This document shows positions 1 to 8,292 of a stretch of DNA of 64,000 bases, piece after piece. Position 1 is the stretch's first letter, and each line of letters starts with the position of its first letter. The position numbers and the translations under genes are program-made. Location of the stretch: positions 310,001 to 374,000 of the forward strand of contig NZ_JACHWJ010000002.1 of assembly GCF_014191305.1 (NCBI RefSeq). Reading direction: 5' to 3'. Under the pieces are notes generated by a model. The model was not told where the DNA came from and ran no database searches. It was given only the letters and a program-made list of their open reading frames with translations. Source of the stretch: Pseudoclavibacter helvolus (GTDB taxonomy: Bacteria > Actinomycetota > Actinomycetes > Actinomycetales > Microbacteriaceae).

Positions 1-310
1 CTGTGCGCCTCGGGAGCAGCGCTAGCTCCTGGGCGATCAGCGAGACGCCGTGCGCGATGGAGTCCCGAGGGCTCGAGAGCCGGATGGGGGCGCCGTCGAA
101 CGTGAGCGTGCCGACGTCGGCGGGGATTGCACCGCCGAGGATCTTGAGGAGCGTCGACTTGCCCGCGCCGTTCTCGCCGAGGAGGCCGTGGATCTCGCCA
201 GGCACGATCTCGAAGGTGACGTCGCGCAGTACGGAGACGCCGTTGTAGGACTTCCCGACTCCGTCGAGCCCGATTGTTGGTGTGCGGGGGAGTACCGCGG
301 TGCTGTCCAC
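1..310 (-). CDS. Sugar-type ABC transporter ATP-binding protein (partial, N-terminal 103 codons)
   Basis: This is the N-terminus of a ribose/xylose-type ABC ATPase (RbsA/XylG-like), which powers uptake together with the binding protein encoded just upstream. A Walker A motif GENGAGKST and a Q-loop region (LIAQELALL) are visible. The gene begins at a GTG (308-310) preceded by a purine-rich GAGGAAG and runs off the left edge, so the second ATPase domain and the permease are not seen. It lies 76 bp downstream of the binding protein on the same strand and is probably the fourth gene of the hydantoinase operon. The family is clear; the substrate is unknown. Confidence 0.85.
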   Translation of the reverse strand, partial: MDSTAVLPRTPTIGLDGVGKSYNGVSVLRDVTFEIVPGEIHGLLGENGAGKSTLLKILGGAIPADVGTLTFDGAPIRLSSPRDSIAHGVSLIAQELALLPRRT

Positions 311-386
311 AGCTGCTTCCTCTCGTGTCTGCGGTCATCGGACCTGGGGTGCCTGGCGGGGCGTGACGCCCCGCCAGGCGGCAGGG

Positions 387-1391
387 TCAGTCGTCGTAGG
401 TCGACTCGAAGCCCTCGAGGTTTTCGGCGGTGCCGATGCCCTTGCCCGGGGCCAGGTCGGCCTCGTTGACGGCGACTTCGACCTCTTCACCGTTGTGCTT
501 GCCGATGCCGAGTTCGGCCGCCGTGTACCCGTTCGTGTAGTTGTCCAGCGAGTACGTCGCGAACCAGTCGCCGTTCTTGACGGCCTCGATGGCCTGCCTG
601 GACGAGCCATTGCCGACGAAGAGGACGTCGCTGTCGGCGCCAGCCGCGAGCTTCGCGCCGCCAACGGCCTGCGAGGAGCCGATGACCACGTCGACGTCCG
701 GGTTGGCCGTGATGATGTCCTGGAACGCGGCCTGGCCTGCATCCGCCGTGTAGCCGCCCTCGACCTTGGCGACGACTTCAGCGCCGCCCTCGGTGAGGGT
801 GTCGACCACTGCCTGCGTGCGGGCGTTGTCGAGGGCGAGGGTGCGGAACCCCTCCATGTACGCGACCTTGCAGGGGGCGGAGCCGGCCTCTTCACACGCG
901 AGGAGCCCCATTTCGCCGAGCTTCTCGCCGTTGGTGACGGCCGGATCCACGATCGAGATGGCACCCTCGATCTGCGGTTCCACCATCTCGAAGTCGGGGC
1001 CGACCGCGGTGAACTCGACTACAACCGTGATCCCTGCCGCGATCGCCGACTCCAGCGGCTGCTGCACCGCGAGGTTGTCGTTCGCCTGGATGATGATGAC
1101 GTCGTATTGGCCTGTCGTGACCGCGTCGGTGATCTGCTGGGCCTGCAGCTGTCCGTCGAAGTTCGAGTCCACGAACTCCGCGGTCGCGCCGAGTTCTTCC
1201 GCCGCGGCCTCGACCCCACCCCACGTGCCCTGGGCGAAGGAGTTCGCGGCTGCGAAGCCGAAGAACCCGATGTTCAGCGATTCCTCGCCACCACTGGCAG
1301 TGGCTTCGGGTGCAGCGCCGCTGCAGCCGGCGAGAACAGCGACCGAGGCAAGTGCGATGCCCGGGAGGAGGACGGCATTCCTAGTCTTCAT
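387..1391 (-). CDS. Ribose-type ABC transporter substrate-binding lipoprotein
   Basis: A 334-aa periplasmic-binding-protein-fold lipoprotein of the ribose/galactofuranose group, which captures a small ligand outside the cell for the adjacent ABC ATPase. The N-terminus has a basic stretch, a hydrophobic segment and a lipobox ending in LAGCSG, so Cys23 is probably lipidated. Sugar-binding-family features include an IIIQANDN-like loop and VVIGSSQAVGG late in the protein. It follows HyuB by 44 bp on the same strand. The neighbouring hydantoinase subunits suggest that the ligand may be a cyclic amide, lactam or nucleobase-derived compound rather than a free sugar; this is inference. Confidence 0.85.
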   Translation of the reverse strand: MKTRNAVLLPGIALASVAVLAGCSGAAPEATASGGEESLNIGFFGFAAANSFAQGTWGGVEAAAEELGATAEFVDSNFDGQLQAQQITDAVTTGQYDVIIIQANDNLAVQQPLESAIAAGITVVVEFTAVGPDFEMVEPQIEGAISIVDPAVTNGEKLGEMGLLACEEAGSAPCKVAYMEGFRTLALDNARTQAVVDTLTEGGAEVVAKVEGGYTADAGQAAFQDIITANPDVDVVIGSSQAVGGAKLAAGADSDVLFVGNGSSRQAIEAVKNGDWFATYSLDNYTNGYTAAELGIGKHNGEEVEVAVNEADLAPGKGIGTAENLEGFESTYDD

Positions 1392-1435
1392 GATGAGTGC
1401 TCTTTCTCTGGAAGGGAGTGAGTGTCGCTAGGGGA

Positions 1436-3130
1436 TCAGGATGTGGGCTGGAAGCCGTAGTCGGCAGCGGCTCGTTCCGCCGAGATGAAGCCGTTCTCGA
1501 CGTCGTAGCGAATGGCTTCTGGGTCGCGTTTGCTCGCGTCGCCGTACCCGCCACCACCGCCGACGGCGAGGCGCACGACGGTGCCCTTCTTCGCGGGCTC
1601 CGCGTTGAGCTTCAGCGTGCGCTTCTCCTCGATGGTGCCCGGGTTGATGACCACCTCAGGGCCCGTGGCGCCGCTGCCCTCGAAGAGCCCCCACGCGGGA
1701 GTCTTCGAACGCTCGAACCAGAGGCCGAAGACGCCGTCGGCGAGGAACTCGTACTCGCGCACGACGCCGTTCCCGCCGCGCCACTGACCGGCTCCACCGG
1801 AGTCGGGGCGGATGGAGTACTCGCGGATGCGGAACGGCCACTTCGTCTCGACCATCTCGATGGGGAAGTCCTGCAGGGAGCCGTTGACGTTGTTGATGAG
1901 CGCCGACTCGCCGTCCGCGCCGTTCCATGCACCCCAGCCGCCGAGGGTCGCCTCCATGGAGACCCACTCGCGCCCGACGCGTGGATCGAACCCGGCGCTC
2001 GTGATGATCATCGAGTCTCCATGGCTGGCGGCAGCGACCCGATCTGGGAGCGCAGGTGCCAGCGCGCGGGACACCATGTCGATGAGCATCCCGAGGTGGG
2101 AGAAGTACCACTGGCAGGCGGCCGGAGCGACCGCCCCGAGCACGGAGCCCTCGCGCACCGTGACGGTGAGCGGACGGAACGAGCCGCCGTTGGAGTTGCT
2201 CTCTGGGCTGACGAGGATCTTGTAGCCGACCCGCAGCGCGGAGATCGTCTGCGCAACGCCGCAGTTCACCGGGCCCTCCGTCTGGTCAGCCGACTCGGTG
2301 ACATCGAACTCGATCTGGTTGCCTGACACCGTGACGACGAGCTTGATCGGGATCGGCACGTCCAGGTTGATGCCGTCGTTGTCGAGCACTCCCTCGGCCG
2401 AGTAGACCCCGTCGGGGATCTCCCGCACCCGCTCGAGCTCGAGCGCCTCCGTCTGGCGGAAGATCTCGTCCCGCGCCGTCTCGATGACCTCGATCCCGTA
2501 CTTGCGCACCAGCTCCTGCATCCGCACGGCACCCATGCGCAGGGCCGCAACCATCGCGTGCATATCGCCGATGGTCTGGTACGGGAAGCGGGTGTTCGTC
2601 TGGATGAGCTCAACCACGTCGGTCTCGACCCCGGCCGACATCAGCTTCACTGGCCCCATGCGGAAGCCCTCCTGGAAGATGCTCGTCGAATCCATCGACG
2701 CACCCACGTCCTTGCCGCCGACGTCCATCCAGTGCGCGCGTGTCGCCGAGAACCCGACGAGGCTGCCGTCGACGAAGACTGGCGCGAAGATGGTGACGTC
2801 GTTGAGGTGCGTGCCGCCGATGTACGAGTCGTTGAGGATCCAGACGTCGTCTTCCTGCCAGACGTCGCGGCCGTACTTCTCCTCGACCGCCTTCGAGCAC
2901 GTCTCGATGTTGCCGAGGAACAGCGGGAGCCCCGCCGACTGGCCGAGCACCGCGTGGTTCTTGTCGAGCAGTGCGACCACGCAGTCGCCACCCTCGTAGA
3001 TGATCATCGAGTAGGCGGAGCGGATGAGCGTGGCGTTCATGTCTTCGGCCGCGCTCGTGAGGGCGTTGCGGATGATCTCCACGGTGACCGGGTCGACCGT
3101 GACGGGAGCGAAGGTTGTGGTGGAACTCAT
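1436..3130 (-). CDS. hyuB: Hydantoinase B / N-methylhydantoinase subunit B family protein
   Basis: This 564-aa protein belongs to the hydantoinase B/oxoprolinase family (HyuB-like). Together with HyuA it performs ATP-dependent hydrolysis or carboxylation of cyclic amides such as hydantoins or 5-oxoproline, or of acetone/acetophenone-type ketones in relatives. It has the usual length, an N-terminal DPVTVEIIRNAL start and a glycine-rich, basic C-terminal region (GGNGVVREYEF and GGGGGYGD). The start lies 3 bp after the HyuA stop codon, so the two subunits are translationally coupled. The order HyuA-HyuB is standard for the family. The true substrate cannot be read from the sequence. Confidence 0.9.
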   Translation of the reverse strand: MSSTTTFAPVTVDPVTVEIIRNALTSAAEDMNATLIRSAYSMIIYEGGDCVVALLDKNHAVLGQSAGLPLFLGNIETCSKAVEEKYGRDVWQEDDVWILNDSYIGGTHLNDVTIFAPVFVDGSLVGFSATRAHWMDVGGKDVGASMDSTSIFQEGFRMGPVKLMSAGVETDVVELIQTNTRFPYQTIGDMHAMVAALRMGAVRMQELVRKYGIEVIETARDEIFRQTEALELERVREIPDGVYSAEGVLDNDGINLDVPIPIKLVVTVSGNQIEFDVTESADQTEGPVNCGVAQTISALRVGYKILVSPESNSNGGSFRPLTVTVREGSVLGAVAPAACQWYFSHLGMLIDMVSRALAPALPDRVAAASHGDSMIITSAGFDPRVGREWVSMEATLGGWGAWNGADGESALINNVNGSLQDFPIEMVETKWPFRIREYSIRPDSGGAGQWRGGNGVVREYEFLADGVFGLWFERSKTPAWGLFEGSGATGPEVVINPGTIEEKRTLKLNAEPAKKGTVVRLAVGGGGGYGDASKRDPEAIRYDVENGFISAERAAADYGFQPTS

Positions 3131-3133
3131 GGG

Positions 3134-5188
3134 TCAGTCCTCACTTTCGATGTCGAGGTTGGTAATGATGAGCGAGCCGTGTGCGTCGACGGAGACCTCG
3201 AAGCCCGGGGGCACGACGGTGGTGGCCGTCGCCTCGATGACGATCGCCGGTCCTGCGAAGGTGTGTCCGGCGAGGAGCTCATCGCGCTCCGTGACGAGGG
3301 TGTCGAGCTGCTGGCCGTCGAAGATGACCTGCCTGGTCTCGTGGGCAAACGACGGCGACTCGGCTTCCCCGATGTAGTACGTGGATGCGCCCTTCAGGCG
3401 CCCGACAACCCGGGTGCGCAGGGTGACGATCTCGAGCGGGGCGCCGAGCGTCGAGTGCCCGTACCTTGCCTCGTACGCCTGGGCGAAGCGCTCGCCGAGC
3501 GCGGCGAGGAACCCCTCCCGAACCGGCTCGTCTGCGGACTCGAGCGGAATGGTGAGGAAGTACTCCTGGCCGACATAGCGCACGTCCACCGCGTGCTCAG
3601 CGTGACGGTCGTCTGCGGGAATGCCCTCGCTCTCGAGCGAGTGCAGCGCCGTCGCCTCCACCTCGCGCAGCACCCGCGACATGTCCGTCGCGTCGACATC
3701 CTCGTCGAGGAAGTAGTACGGCTCCGTGAAGTCTCGGCGGATGTCGCCCTGCAGCATGCCCCACGCTGAGAAGGCGCCAGGGAAGCGTGGCACGACGGTC
3801 TCCCGAATGCCCAGCTCCTTCGCGAGGAAGACGGCGTGCATGGGGCCGGCACCGCCGAACGCGACGAGCGAGAAGTCGCGGGGCTCGATGCCGCGCGAGA
3901 TGGTGATGGTGCGGATGGCCTGGGCCATCTGCGAGTTCGCGACGTTGCAGATCCCCTCTGCCATCTGGACGACGCTCAAGCCGAGCTCGCCTCCGACGGA
4001 TTCGAGCGCCGCGTTGGCCGCATCACGGTCGAGGTTCATCTGCCCGCCGGCGAAGTTCTTCGCATCCACTCGCCCGAGGATGAAGTTGGCGTCGGTGACG
4101 GTCGGCTCGGTGCCGCCCCGGCCATAGCACGCCGGTCCAGGTTGGGCGCCGGCCGAACGCGGTCCCACGCGCAGTCCACCAGCCTCCACCCATGCCACCG
4201 AGCCGCCACCCGCGCCGATGGTGTGGATGTTGACGATGCTCATCAGCATGGGGAGGCCCTCGAGGGTCGCCTCAGTCGAGACATCCGGAACCCCGTCGAC
4301 AACCAGCGACACATCGAAGGACGTGCCGCCCATGTCAACGCCGATGAGGTTCTTGTTGCCAACGATTTTGGCGAGCGCCTCGCCGCCGATGGCCCCGCCG
4401 ACCGGGCCAGAGAGGAGCGTCTGCAGCGGTCGCTCGCGGGCGGAATTCGCCGTCAGGACGCCACCGGAGGACTGCATGATGTGGAGGGGAGCTTCGACGC
4501 CGCGGTCGCTGAGCTTCTCCTCGAGGTCAACGAGGTAGTTGCGAACGACGGGGCCCGTGTACGCCTCGATGACCGCGGACGAGGTGCGCTCGTATTCGCG
4601 CCACTCCTTGGCGGCTTCATGCGAGAGGGCCACGGTGAAGTCGGCGCCGAGCACCTCTCGGATGATCTCGCGGGTTCGGAGCTCGTGCGATGCGTTGCGG
4701 TAGCTGAAGAGGTAGGCGACGGCGACTGCTCCGTAGCCCTCTGCTTTCGCGCGTTCGGCTGCGCTGCGCACAGCGGCTTCGTCGAGCGGCTGGAGTTCGG
4801 TGCCGTCGTACTGGAAACGGCCAGCGATGCCGACGACGTCTTTGCGCTCGACGAGTGGTTCCGGCTTGTGGTACTGCGCATCGTAGAGGCGAGTGCGGGG
4901 GCCGCGGGCGATGTGGTACACGTCCTCGACGCCCTGCGTGGCCAACAGCAGCACCCGCACGCCGCGGCGTTCGAGGAACGCGTTGAGCCCCTGGGTCGTG
5001 CCGTGGACGAGGAAGTCGATGTCGGTCAGGTCGCCGACGATCGACTCCAGGCCGCTGAGCACACCCGTGCTGAGCTGGCCCGGTGTGGTTGAGGCCTTGG
5101 TTGCGCTGAACTCGCCGGTTTCCTCGTCGAACCGGACGATGTCAGTGAATGTTCCGCCGATGTCCATGGACACCCTGTAGCTGGTCAT
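3134..5188 (-). CDS. hyuA: Hydantoinase A / N-methylhydantoinase subunit A family protein
   Basis: A 684-aa ATP-binding subunit of the hydantoinase A/oxoprolinase family with the full domain set. The N-terminal ASKHA-type phosphate-binding motif is DIGGTFTDIVRFDEETGE (residues about 9-26). The central hydantoinase_A domain carries a second phosphate loop, GVDMGGTSFDVSLV, and the C-terminal domain includes FGGAGPMHA. It pairs with the adjacent HyuB to open a cyclic amide or activate a ketone using ATP. It is the first gene of the apparent operon hyuA-hyuB-binding protein-ATPase, and its upstream region (5189-5444) carries two inverted repeats. No lesion is visible. Confidence 0.9.
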   Translation of the reverse strand: MTSYRVSMDIGGTFTDIVRFDEETGEFSATKASTTPGQLSTGVLSGLESIVGDLTDIDFLVHGTTQGLNAFLERRGVRVLLLATQGVEDVYHIARGPRTRLYDAQYHKPEPLVERKDVVGIAGRFQYDGTELQPLDEAAVRSAAERAKAEGYGAVAVAYLFSYRNASHELRTREIIREVLGADFTVALSHEAAKEWREYERTSSAVIEAYTGPVVRNYLVDLEEKLSDRGVEAPLHIMQSSGGVLTANSARERPLQTLLSGPVGGAIGGEALAKIVGNKNLIGVDMGGTSFDVSLVVDGVPDVSTEATLEGLPMLMSIVNIHTIGAGGGSVAWVEAGGLRVGPRSAGAQPGPACYGRGGTEPTVTDANFILGRVDAKNFAGGQMNLDRDAANAALESVGGELGLSVVQMAEGICNVANSQMAQAIRTITISRGIEPRDFSLVAFGGAGPMHAVFLAKELGIRETVVPRFPGAFSAWGMLQGDIRRDFTEPYYFLDEDVDATDMSRVLREVEATALHSLESEGIPADDRHAEHAVDVRYVGQEYFLTIPLESADEPVREGFLAALGERFAQAYEARYGHSTLGAPLEIVTLRTRVVGRLKGASTYYIGEAESPSFAHETRQVIFDGQQLDTLVTERDELLAGHTFAGPAIVIEATATTVVPPGFEVSVDAHGSLIITNLDIESED

Positions 5189-5359
5189 GTAGTGCGCCTT
5201 CCGCTGCGTGCGTCTGATTAGTTGAGAACTCTAGAAACGCGGATGCAGCGGGCGAGTGCAGGTTGTCACCCCGGAGCTGAAGATGCTGTGCAGGGTGCAC
5301 TTCGGGTGGAACTGGGGCGGGGTTCGGGGGAAAAGTCCCGCGGAAACTGCTGGATGTGC

Positions 5360-5413
5360 GCACCGTCATCACGGTGCAAGCAGCATGTTTCGAGTTTGTA
5401 AGATCCTCGAAAC
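5360..5413. promoter_or_regulatory. Hairpin plus inverted repeat between the monooxygenase and hyuA
   Basis: Two perfect inverted repeats sit in the 256-bp gap. GCACCGT-CATC-ACGGTGC (5360-5377) folds into a short hairpin and may end transcription of the upstream monooxygenase. GTTTCGAG-N11-CTCGAAAC (5387-5413) has 8-bp arms and the size of a dimeric repressor operator, about 200 bp upstream of hyuA. The rest of the gap (5189-5359) shows nothing else recognisable. Confidence 0.4.
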
Positions 5414-5444
5414 CGGGCTTGCGCGCCGGGTGTGGGGTGTCGGA

Positions 5445-6611
5445 CTACGGCTGGAGTGACTCGAGTCTGCTGTGCAGGTCCAGCTTCTCGATGGCCCGCA
5501 CCGCATCACGCCCCGCACGGTTCGCGCCAACGGTCGACTGCGACGGCCCGAATCCGATGAGGTGGATGCGCGGCTCCTCGGCCACCTGCGTGCCCCGCAT
5601 TGTGATCCCGCCGCGCTCGTTGCGCAGGCCCAGGCTCTCGAGGTGTGCCAGGTCGGCCCGGAACCCTGTCGCCCACAGGATCGCGTCGACCGGCGTGAAC
5701 GACCCGTCGGCCTCCCGTACACCCTCCGGCTCGATCGACGTGAACATGGGGCGCCGCTCGAGCGCACCCCGGTCGCGGGCGGCGATCGCGTACGGCGACC
5801 AGCCGAGGCCCGTGTACGAGACAACGCTGCTCGCGGGCTCGCCCGCCTCGACGTCGGCCGTCACCCGCGCGATCGTGCTCCTGCCCTCGACCTCCGGGTT
5901 GAAGCCGCGCTCCAGGAACACCGGCTCGCGCCTCGTGTACCAGAACGTCTTCGCGTCGCGCGAGATCTCCTCGAGCTGCTGCACGGCCGAGATGCCGCCG
6001 CCCACGATCGCGACCCGCTGCCCGGCGAACTCATCCGCCGACACGTAGTCGCGCGTGTGCAGTCGTCGCCCCTCGAACGACTCCTGGCCCGGGATGCTCG
6101 GCAGTAGCGGGTTGTTCCAGGTTCCGGTCGCGTTGATGATCGCGCCGGCACGCCACGATCCGGCGCCATCCGTGCGCACCAGAAAGTCGCCCCGCGGGTC
6201 GGCGTCAACGCGAGCAACCTCGAGCACCCGCACCGGCCGGAGGATGGGTAGTGGATTTGCCTGCTCGAACTGGGCGAAGTACCGCGGTACCGCATCCCGA
6301 CTCGGCTCGGCTTCGCTCCCCGGCGTGCGCGCTAACGTCGGCAGGTCGAAGATGCCGTTCACGGTTGCCATCGTCAGCGACTCCCAGCGGTGCTGCCATG
6401 CCCCGCCGGCCCGCGGGTTGGCGTCGAGCATGACGAAGGTGCGCTCGGCGTCCGGCGCATCAAGCGCGCTCGCGAAGCCCCGCCGCTGCAGGTGGAAGCC
6501 GGCCGAGAGTCCGGCCTGGCCTGCGCCGATCACGATGACCGTCGCGAAGTGCGCGGCGCCAGCCGGAATCTCGCTAGCAGCGATCTCGTCAGTCACGATC
6601 TCGTCAGTCAA
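5445..6611 (-). CDS. Flavin-containing monooxygenase-like NAD(P)/FAD oxidoreductase
   Basis: An FAD/NADPH-dependent monooxygenase-like enzyme of about 388 aa. Visible are the FAD Rossmann loop VIGAGQAGLSAG, an FxGxxxHxxxY fingerprint (FEGRRLHTRDY) typical of flavin and Baeyer-Villiger monooxygenases, a second nucleotide-binding loop VGGGISAV and the late ATG motif (ILWATGFRADLAHL). The start is uncertain. A TTG at 6611 overlaps the MarR stop codon (TTGACTGA) with GGAGGG about 12 nt upstream. A GTG at 6596 and an ATG at 6662 are alternatives, the last needing a 59-bp overlap with the MarR gene. A tandem 15-bp duplication lies across the start. Co-transcription with the MarR gene suggests a redox or xenobiotic role. 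Confidence 0.8.
   Translation of the reverse strand: MTDEIVTDEIAASEIPAGAAHFATVIVIGAGQAGLSAGFHLQRRGFASALDAPDAERTFVMLDANPRAGGAWQHRWESLTMATVNGIFDLPTLARTPGSEAEPSRDAVPRYFAQFEQANPLPILRPVRVLEVARVDADPRGDFLVRTDGAGSWRAGAIINATGTWNNPLLPSIPGQESFEGRRLHTRDYVSADEFAGQRVAIVGGGISAVQQLEEISRDAKTFWYTRREPVFLERGFNPEVEGRSTIARVTADVEAGEPASSVVSYTGLGWSPYAIAARDRGALERRPMFTSIEPEGVREADGSFTPVDAILWATGFRADLAHLESLGLRNERGGITMRGTQVAEEPRIHLIGFGPSQSTVGANRAGRDAVRAIEKLDLHSRLESLQP
6581..6610. repeat. Perfect tandem duplication of a 15-bp unit at a start site
   Basis: The unit CGATCTCGTCAGTCA is present twice head to tail (6581-6595 and 6596-6610). It duplicates TDEI near the N-terminus of the monooxygenase and also duplicates its candidate start codon region next to the MarR stop codon. 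Confidence 0.85.
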
Positions 6612-7113
6612 GATCCGGGCCGCCCTCCGACTCGTCGAGTCCCAGGTGCCCACGAAGGGCATCCGTCAGTGACGCGACCTGGGCCAGCTGCTCGGGGGAA
6701 AGGGCATCGAGGAATAGCTCCTGGATCGCCTTGAGGTGCGGCACCGAGCCGCGCCGGAACGCCGTCGCGCCCTCGTCGGTGAGGCTCACAACGGAGCCCC
6801 GCGTGTCTTCTGGGCAGGGGTCGCGGCGCAGTAAGCCGCGCTTCTCCATGCGGCCGAGCTGGTGCGAGAGGCGGCTGCGCTCCCAGCCGATCGACGACGC
6901 GAGCTCGGACGAGCGCAGTGAGCGACCAGGCGCCTCGCGCAGGGCGAGCAGCACGCCGTAGTCGCCCGTCGACAGTGCCGACTCGCTCTGCATGCGGCTC
7001 GCCAGGCGGGAATTGAGCACGCTTGTGGTCTCGATGAACCCGCGCCAGACACGCAATTCCTCTGCACTGATCTGGGTGCGGGGGTTGATCTGGGTTCGCT
7101 GCTGCTTGCTCAT
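6604..7113 (-). CDS. MarR family transcriptional regulator
   Basis: A 169-aa winged-helix regulator of the MarR family, usually a dimeric repressor released by small phenolic or oxidant ligands. The core reads as DYGVLLALREAPGRSLRSSE, then SIGWERSRLSHQLGRMEKRG (recognition helix), then a wing with DTRGSVVSLTDEG. It is divergent from the luciferase-like monooxygenase operon and overlaps the flavin monooxygenase gene downstream, so it probably controls both. The 96-bp divergent promoter contains two copies of one palindrome, which fits MarR autoregulation. The RTQINPRTQIS stretch at the N-terminus looks like a short internal repeat. Confidence 0.92.
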   Translation of the reverse strand: MSKQQRTQINPRTQISAEELRVWRGFIETTSVLNSRLASRMQSESALSTGDYGVLLALREAPGRSLRSSELASSIGWERSRLSHQLGRMEKRGLLRRDPCPEDTRGSVVSLTDEGATAFRRGSVPHLKAIQELFLDALSPEQLAQVASLTDALRGHLGLDESEGGPDLD

Positions 7114-7150
7114 GGGGTGCTCCGCTCACTTCGGCCCCCATCATGCCACG

Positions 7151-7196
7151 TGGTTGACATATCAACTACTCGGGCGCATGATTGACGCGTCAACTA
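7151..7196. promoter_or_regulatory. Two MarR-type operators on a divergent promoter
   Basis: An 18-bp element TGRTTGACRYRTCAACTA occurs twice as a direct repeat (7151-7168 and 7179-7196), each copy itself palindromic (GTTGAC/GTCAAC-type arms), with centres 28 bp apart. A candidate plus-strand promoter fits them: -35 TTGACA at 7154-7159, 17-bp spacer, -10 CATGAT at 7177-7182. One copy covers the -35 and the other the -10 and start point, an ideal arrangement for repression by the adjacent MarR protein. Confidence 0.7.
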
Positions 7197-7209
7197 CCTG
7201 GAGGCCCTG

Positions 7210-8292
7210 ATGAGCGAGAGAGATGCAGTAGGCGCAGTGGATGCAGCCCAGTTCGGATTCGAGATCGGCCTCAACTCGTTTGGCGACGTGCCGAACGTCA
7301 ACGGTCAGCCTCTGTCGGACGCCGAGACCGTCCGTCTCCTCGTCGACGAGGCGCGCCTCGCCGAAAAGGAGGGCCTCGACGTGTTCAGCATCGGCGAGCA
7401 CTACCGCGAGGGCTTCGTCGACTCCGCGACCCCCGTGATCCTCGCCGGCATCGCGACCGCAACCGAGCGCATCGGCCTTGGCTCGGCCGTCACCGTGCTC
7501 AGCACCAACGACCCCGTGCGCCTCTACAACGAGTTCTCCACCCTCGACGCCCTCTCGAACGGGCGTGCGCAGATGGTCGTGGGGCGCGCATCCCAAACCC
7601 AGTCGTTCCCGCTCTTCGGCTACGACATCGCCGACTACGAGCAGCTCTTCGAGGAGAAGCTCGACCTCTTCATGCAGCTGCAGCGCAGCGAGGCGGTGAC
7701 CTGGTCGGGCACCGTGCGTGCGCCGCTGGTCAACCAGACGCTGCACCCGACCATGCGCCCGGGCGGCATCCCCACCTGGGTCGGCGTCGGCGGCAGCCCC
7801 GACTCGGTCGTGCGCGCCGCCCGTTACGGCCTGCCGCTCATGCTCGCCATCATCGGCGGGCAGCCCGAGCGCTTCGCCGGTCACGTCGACCTCTACGACC
7901 GCGCGCTCGAGAAGTTCGGGATGCCCGCAAACCGGGTCGGTCAGCACGCGCTTGGCCTCGTGGCCCAGACCGACGAGGACGCCGCCGAGATCTGGTGGGA
8001 GTCATGGAAGCCCATGGTCGAGATGATGGGCAAGGAGCGCGGCTTCTACCCGCCCACCAAGGACCGCTACCTCATGGAGCTCGAGACGGGCGCCCTGTTC
8101 GTCGGTTCGCCAGACACGGTCGCGAAGAAAATCGTGCGCATGGTCGACGCCCTCCGCATCAGCCGTTTCGACCTCAAGTACGACCTCATCGGCCTCTCGA
8201 CGGATGCTCGCTCGCAGACCATCACCCTGCTCGGCACCGAGGTGGCGCCGCGGGTGCGCGCGCTGCTCGCGAAGGAGTCCATCAATGTCTGA
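7210..8292 (+). CDS. Luciferase-like (LLM class) flavin-dependent monooxygenase
   Basis: A 360-aa bacterial-luciferase-fold oxidoreductase using FMN or F420. The start is set by a strong ribosome site, GGAGG, 5 bp before the ATG. Family features include EIGLNSFGDV at strand 1, FSIGEHYREGF, ERIGLGSAVTVLS, NGRAQMVVGRAS and a late region (ALFVGSPDTVAKKI) that typically binds the flavin phosphate. It is the first gene of an operon with an NADP-dependent reductase (8-bp overlap) and a DoxX protein, divergent from MarR. The partner reductase suggests a two-component monooxygenase. The substrate is unknown. Confidence 0.9.
   Translation: MSERDAVGAVDAAQFGFEIGLNSFGDVPNVNGQPLSDAETVRLLVDEARLAEKEGLDVFSIGEHYREGFVDSATPVILAGIATATERIGLGSAVTVLSTNDPVRLYNEFSTLDALSNGRAQMVVGRASQTQSFPLFGYDIADYEQLFEEKLDLFMQLQRSEAVTWSGTVRAPLVNQTLHPTMRPGGIPTWVGVGGSPDSVVRAARYGLPLMLAIIGGQPERFAGHVDLYDRALEKFGMPANRVGQHALGLVAQTDEDAAEIWWESWKPMVEMMGKERGFYPPTKDRYLMELETGALFVGSPDTVAKKIVRMVDALRISRFDLKYDLIGLSTDARSQTITLLGTEVAPRVRALLAKESINV

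Noticed and set aside
3836-5092. Long open frame on the plus strand (418 codons) opposite hyuA
   Set aside because: It is an antisense shadow of a clear HyuA gene; the translation has no family features and high Arg/Asp/Gly content typical of GC-rich shadows.
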